From NCBI GenBank assembly GCA_029891385.1, contig CM057235.1, positions 20,019,120-20,083,119 on the forward strand: a stretch of DNA of 64,000 bases, given 5' to 3'. The notes under the pieces were generated by a model that saw only the letters and a program-made list of their open reading frames with translations, had not been told where the DNA came from and searched no databases. This document shows, piece by piece, positions 61,601 through 64,000 of this stretch. The stretch comes from Erythroxylum novogranatense (lineage: Eukaryota > Streptophyta > Magnoliopsida > Malpighiales > Erythroxylaceae). The number at the start of each line of letters is the position of its first letter. Position 1 is the stretch's first letter. A program made the position numbers and the translations under genes.

Positions 61601-64000
61601 ATTTTGAGCAATATTTCTATATATGAAGCAATAAACTAAGAGGCAACTGACATGTAAGGAAAAAATTGATATAGCTCTTGTAAATGACATTTGGTTATTT
61701 AAATTACCAAAGAGCAAAGCTTTGTTTAGCAATCATTTATTTTTGAACCATTGCCCAATTCTTATCTATAACTTCACTCTAAAGCAGCCAAGAATGGCCC
61801 CCTTCTGTTTTAATAACTATTTGATAGATGTTTTGGGGTTTGGGGAAGCTATTATTATAAATCTTGCCTCAAGGAAACAAAACTTTTATTTATATAAGGA
61901 AGCTATAAATGGGGAAACAAGAACTCACACTGCTAAACAAAACTAGTACTTGTAGCAATCAACTCTCTTTTTCCTCAACAAATCTCAAACTACAGCTTAC
62001 TCAAGAAGATCATTATCTAAACCATGGTGATCCTCTTAAGACAAATGGAAGAGAAAAGAGCATTGTTAGAATATTTTCAATCCTTGAAGGTTTGTAACTC
62101 ATTACTTGAGAAGTTTAAGATCCTACGATTAAAGGAAGGAGATAAAAATAATTCCTTCTTCCATAAATCTATCATTGCAAGAAGGAACACCAACATAATA
62201 GCTTCTCTTATTAAATAAGATGGAGGTTTAACTCAATCACAAGCAAGAAACTTATGTGTACTTCTTTAACACCCTAGGTACTTAAGAAACTAGGAACTCC
62301 TTAGTTAGCTCGTTTAAATCATTTATAGCTGAACATATTTTTAAGGAGGAGGCATACTATCTCATTTAACTATTTAATCTTATGGATGTTAGAGGAGTTC
62401 TTTTTGAACTTAATATAAGTAAGTCTCCTAGACCAAATGAATTATATTTGTTTAAAAAAAACCTAACATACATTAAAGATGTTGTAATTGATGCAGTTCT
62501 ATAATTTTGTGAGAATGGCATGATGGTGAGAGAAATCAATAAAATTTTCAATTCAACAAAATTTTCTGTTAACTTTTTCCTAAAATATATAATTCAAGCT
62601 CACTCAAAGACTTTATATCTATTCCAATCTTATTGCTTCCAGGTTAAATTCGACTCTGGTACCTCTCATCAATGTATCCTAAAGAGTTTTTATCTCTGAA
62701 AGATTGACTAGAGACAACATACTACAGGTTTAAGAACTACTTAAAGGGTATGATAGTAAAAAATCCAACGAGAATTATGTAATTAAAGTGTATTTCACAA
62801 AACTTTTTTCTCAATCCATTGGAACTACATCTTGCACTTACCAGAGGTATTTGTACTTCCAAAAATCTTCATTAATTAGATCAATCAATTTATTTCAAGC
62901 TTTTACTATGAAACTCTAGTAAATAGAGAAAGTTACCAACATTTTTAGAGGGAAGAAAGGGCTGAGATAAGGTGACCCCATATCAACTTACCTTTTTATT
63001 CTATGTATAAAATCTTTCAGCTTTGCATTCTCAAGTGACTTGTTTATTCTTTCTAGGCTAATAACAATCAATATGCATACTTATGTATGCCTTAAACATA
63101 TTCAAACTACCCTCAAGTTTATCCATTAACAATAGTAAGATTTATATGATAAGTTCAAAAGATATAGCTCCCTAATTATCCTTAATCTCTAACCTACAGC
63201 TTAAGGATCCCCCATTCATATATCTATAGCTACCAATCATAACTAAAGGATTGCTTTAAGGATTAGTCACCTTTACTAGAGAAATTACAAAGGAGAATTA
63301 ATTATTGGTGCAATAGATCCTATCATTTGTTGGAAGGGTACAATTGATTGACTCCCTTCATACCTATTGTCCCTTGTATATTTTTCTCTTATAAGCATTA
63401 ATAAAAACTATAAAGAAGATGCTGAAGAGTTTTCTTTGGTTCGGTGCATTAAATAAGAACCATTTTGTCAAGGTCAAATAGTCTAATGTTTGTTTGCTAA
63501 AGAAATAAGGGGCTTAGGCATCATTCTAGTCTCTTTATCTAACAAAACTCTTATGTCAAGTAGAATATAAAAATGTTAACTAAAAAAGCAACTCTTTGGG
63601 TCCAATAGATACATACCTATTTTTTAAAAAGGCAAGAGCATATAAGAAGCTAGCAACAAAACCACTTTATAAGAATAGCTTATATCTAACTCTATAACAT
63701 CTATGCCCTAATCCTCTAAGGTTAAGGAGCTAATAAATAAGAATGAATTGGTTGCTAACTCGTTATTATTTATGAACCTCATTCTATATTACAGACTTAA
63801 GCAAAGTGTGAAAAAAATTCTATGTTTAGTCAAAACATTCTTCTCGGAGGTTTATCAATGCCTCTTGTAGAGAATCATTCCTACCACATTTGTAGAAAGT
63901 GACCTAGCTTGGAATTATCTAGTTTAAAAAGAATCTTCTTAAAGTCTCCTTCCTCAATTGACTTGTCTATAAGCAAAAATTGGAAACCATAAATAAGTTA
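61600..64000 (+). pseudogene. LINE ORF2 relic (endonuclease end to RT), runs off window
   Basis: In shifting + frames: IDIALVNDIWLFKLP, NHCPILI and PFCFNNY match the end of the LINE endonuclease. LRLKEGDKNNSFFHKSIIARRN (62100-62200) and FELNISKSPRPN follow. Then GKKGLR*GDPISTYLFILC (about 62950), with a stop in the GLRQGDP motif, and SSDLFILSRL in the place of the ADDLLIF catalytic motif. Later EKLQRRINYWCNRSYHLLEG matches the relic at 19640. Frames are broken throughout; ORF1 and a 3' tail are not seen. Confidence 0.75.

Overview
This window reads as AT-rich nuclear DNA of a flowering plant, probably a eudicot. Two interrupted genes with GT-AG introns encode plant-type proteins. Around them are layers of plant transposable elements: Ty1-copia, Sirevirus, Ty3-gypsy chromovirus, Athila-like, LINE, hAT and a TIR element. 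I saw no bacterial operons, CRISPR arrays or convincing structural RNA genes. The species cannot be named from this sequence.

Two genes look intact. RPAC1, the AC40 subunit shared by RNA polymerases I and III, lies on + at 20701-24706 with nine exons and 377 codons. A GT47 exostosin-family glycosyltransferase lies on - at 47421-49406 with four exons and 440 codons. A short exon-like fragment (13356-13500, -) is cut by a Sirevirus LTR. The stretch 9060-11480 has gene-like patches but no model I can defend.

Layout. 1-2457: start of a copia element on - (intact gag fragment and its LTR), inserted in the internal region of a gypsy-type element whose 3' LTR is 4192-7074. 7075-7990: 3' end of another copia. 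11483-13261: element with long inverted repeats. 13501-17384: 3' half of a Sirevirus on - (RNase H, decayed env-like region, PPT, LTR), cut at 17385 by a gypsy-type LTR fragment. 19085-19970: copia and LINE scraps. 20350-24706: RPAC1. 25605-27090: hAT transposase relic. 27099-45527: a nest in which an Athila-like non-autonomous element C (-) carries a 4.4-kb relative A (+) in its body (TSD tgtgt) and a 9.3-kb apparently non-coding LTR element in its 3' LTR (TSD tgatc). 47421-49406: GT47. 49780-51289: solo copia LTR (TSD gaaga). 51527-60691: Reina-like chromovirus on - (TSD cttcc) split inside pol by a 3.96-kb solo LTR (54584-58539). 61600-64000: LINE ORF2 relic.

The genes do not form a functional cluster. 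The strongest results are structural: four matching target-site duplications (three perfect and one with 4 of 5 bases), a clear order of nested insertions, a non-coding LTR-element family present twice, and several gypsy-type LTRs that share an intron-like layout. Boundaries, reading frames and mismatch counts were worked out by eye. Family names rest on motif recognition, not on a search.
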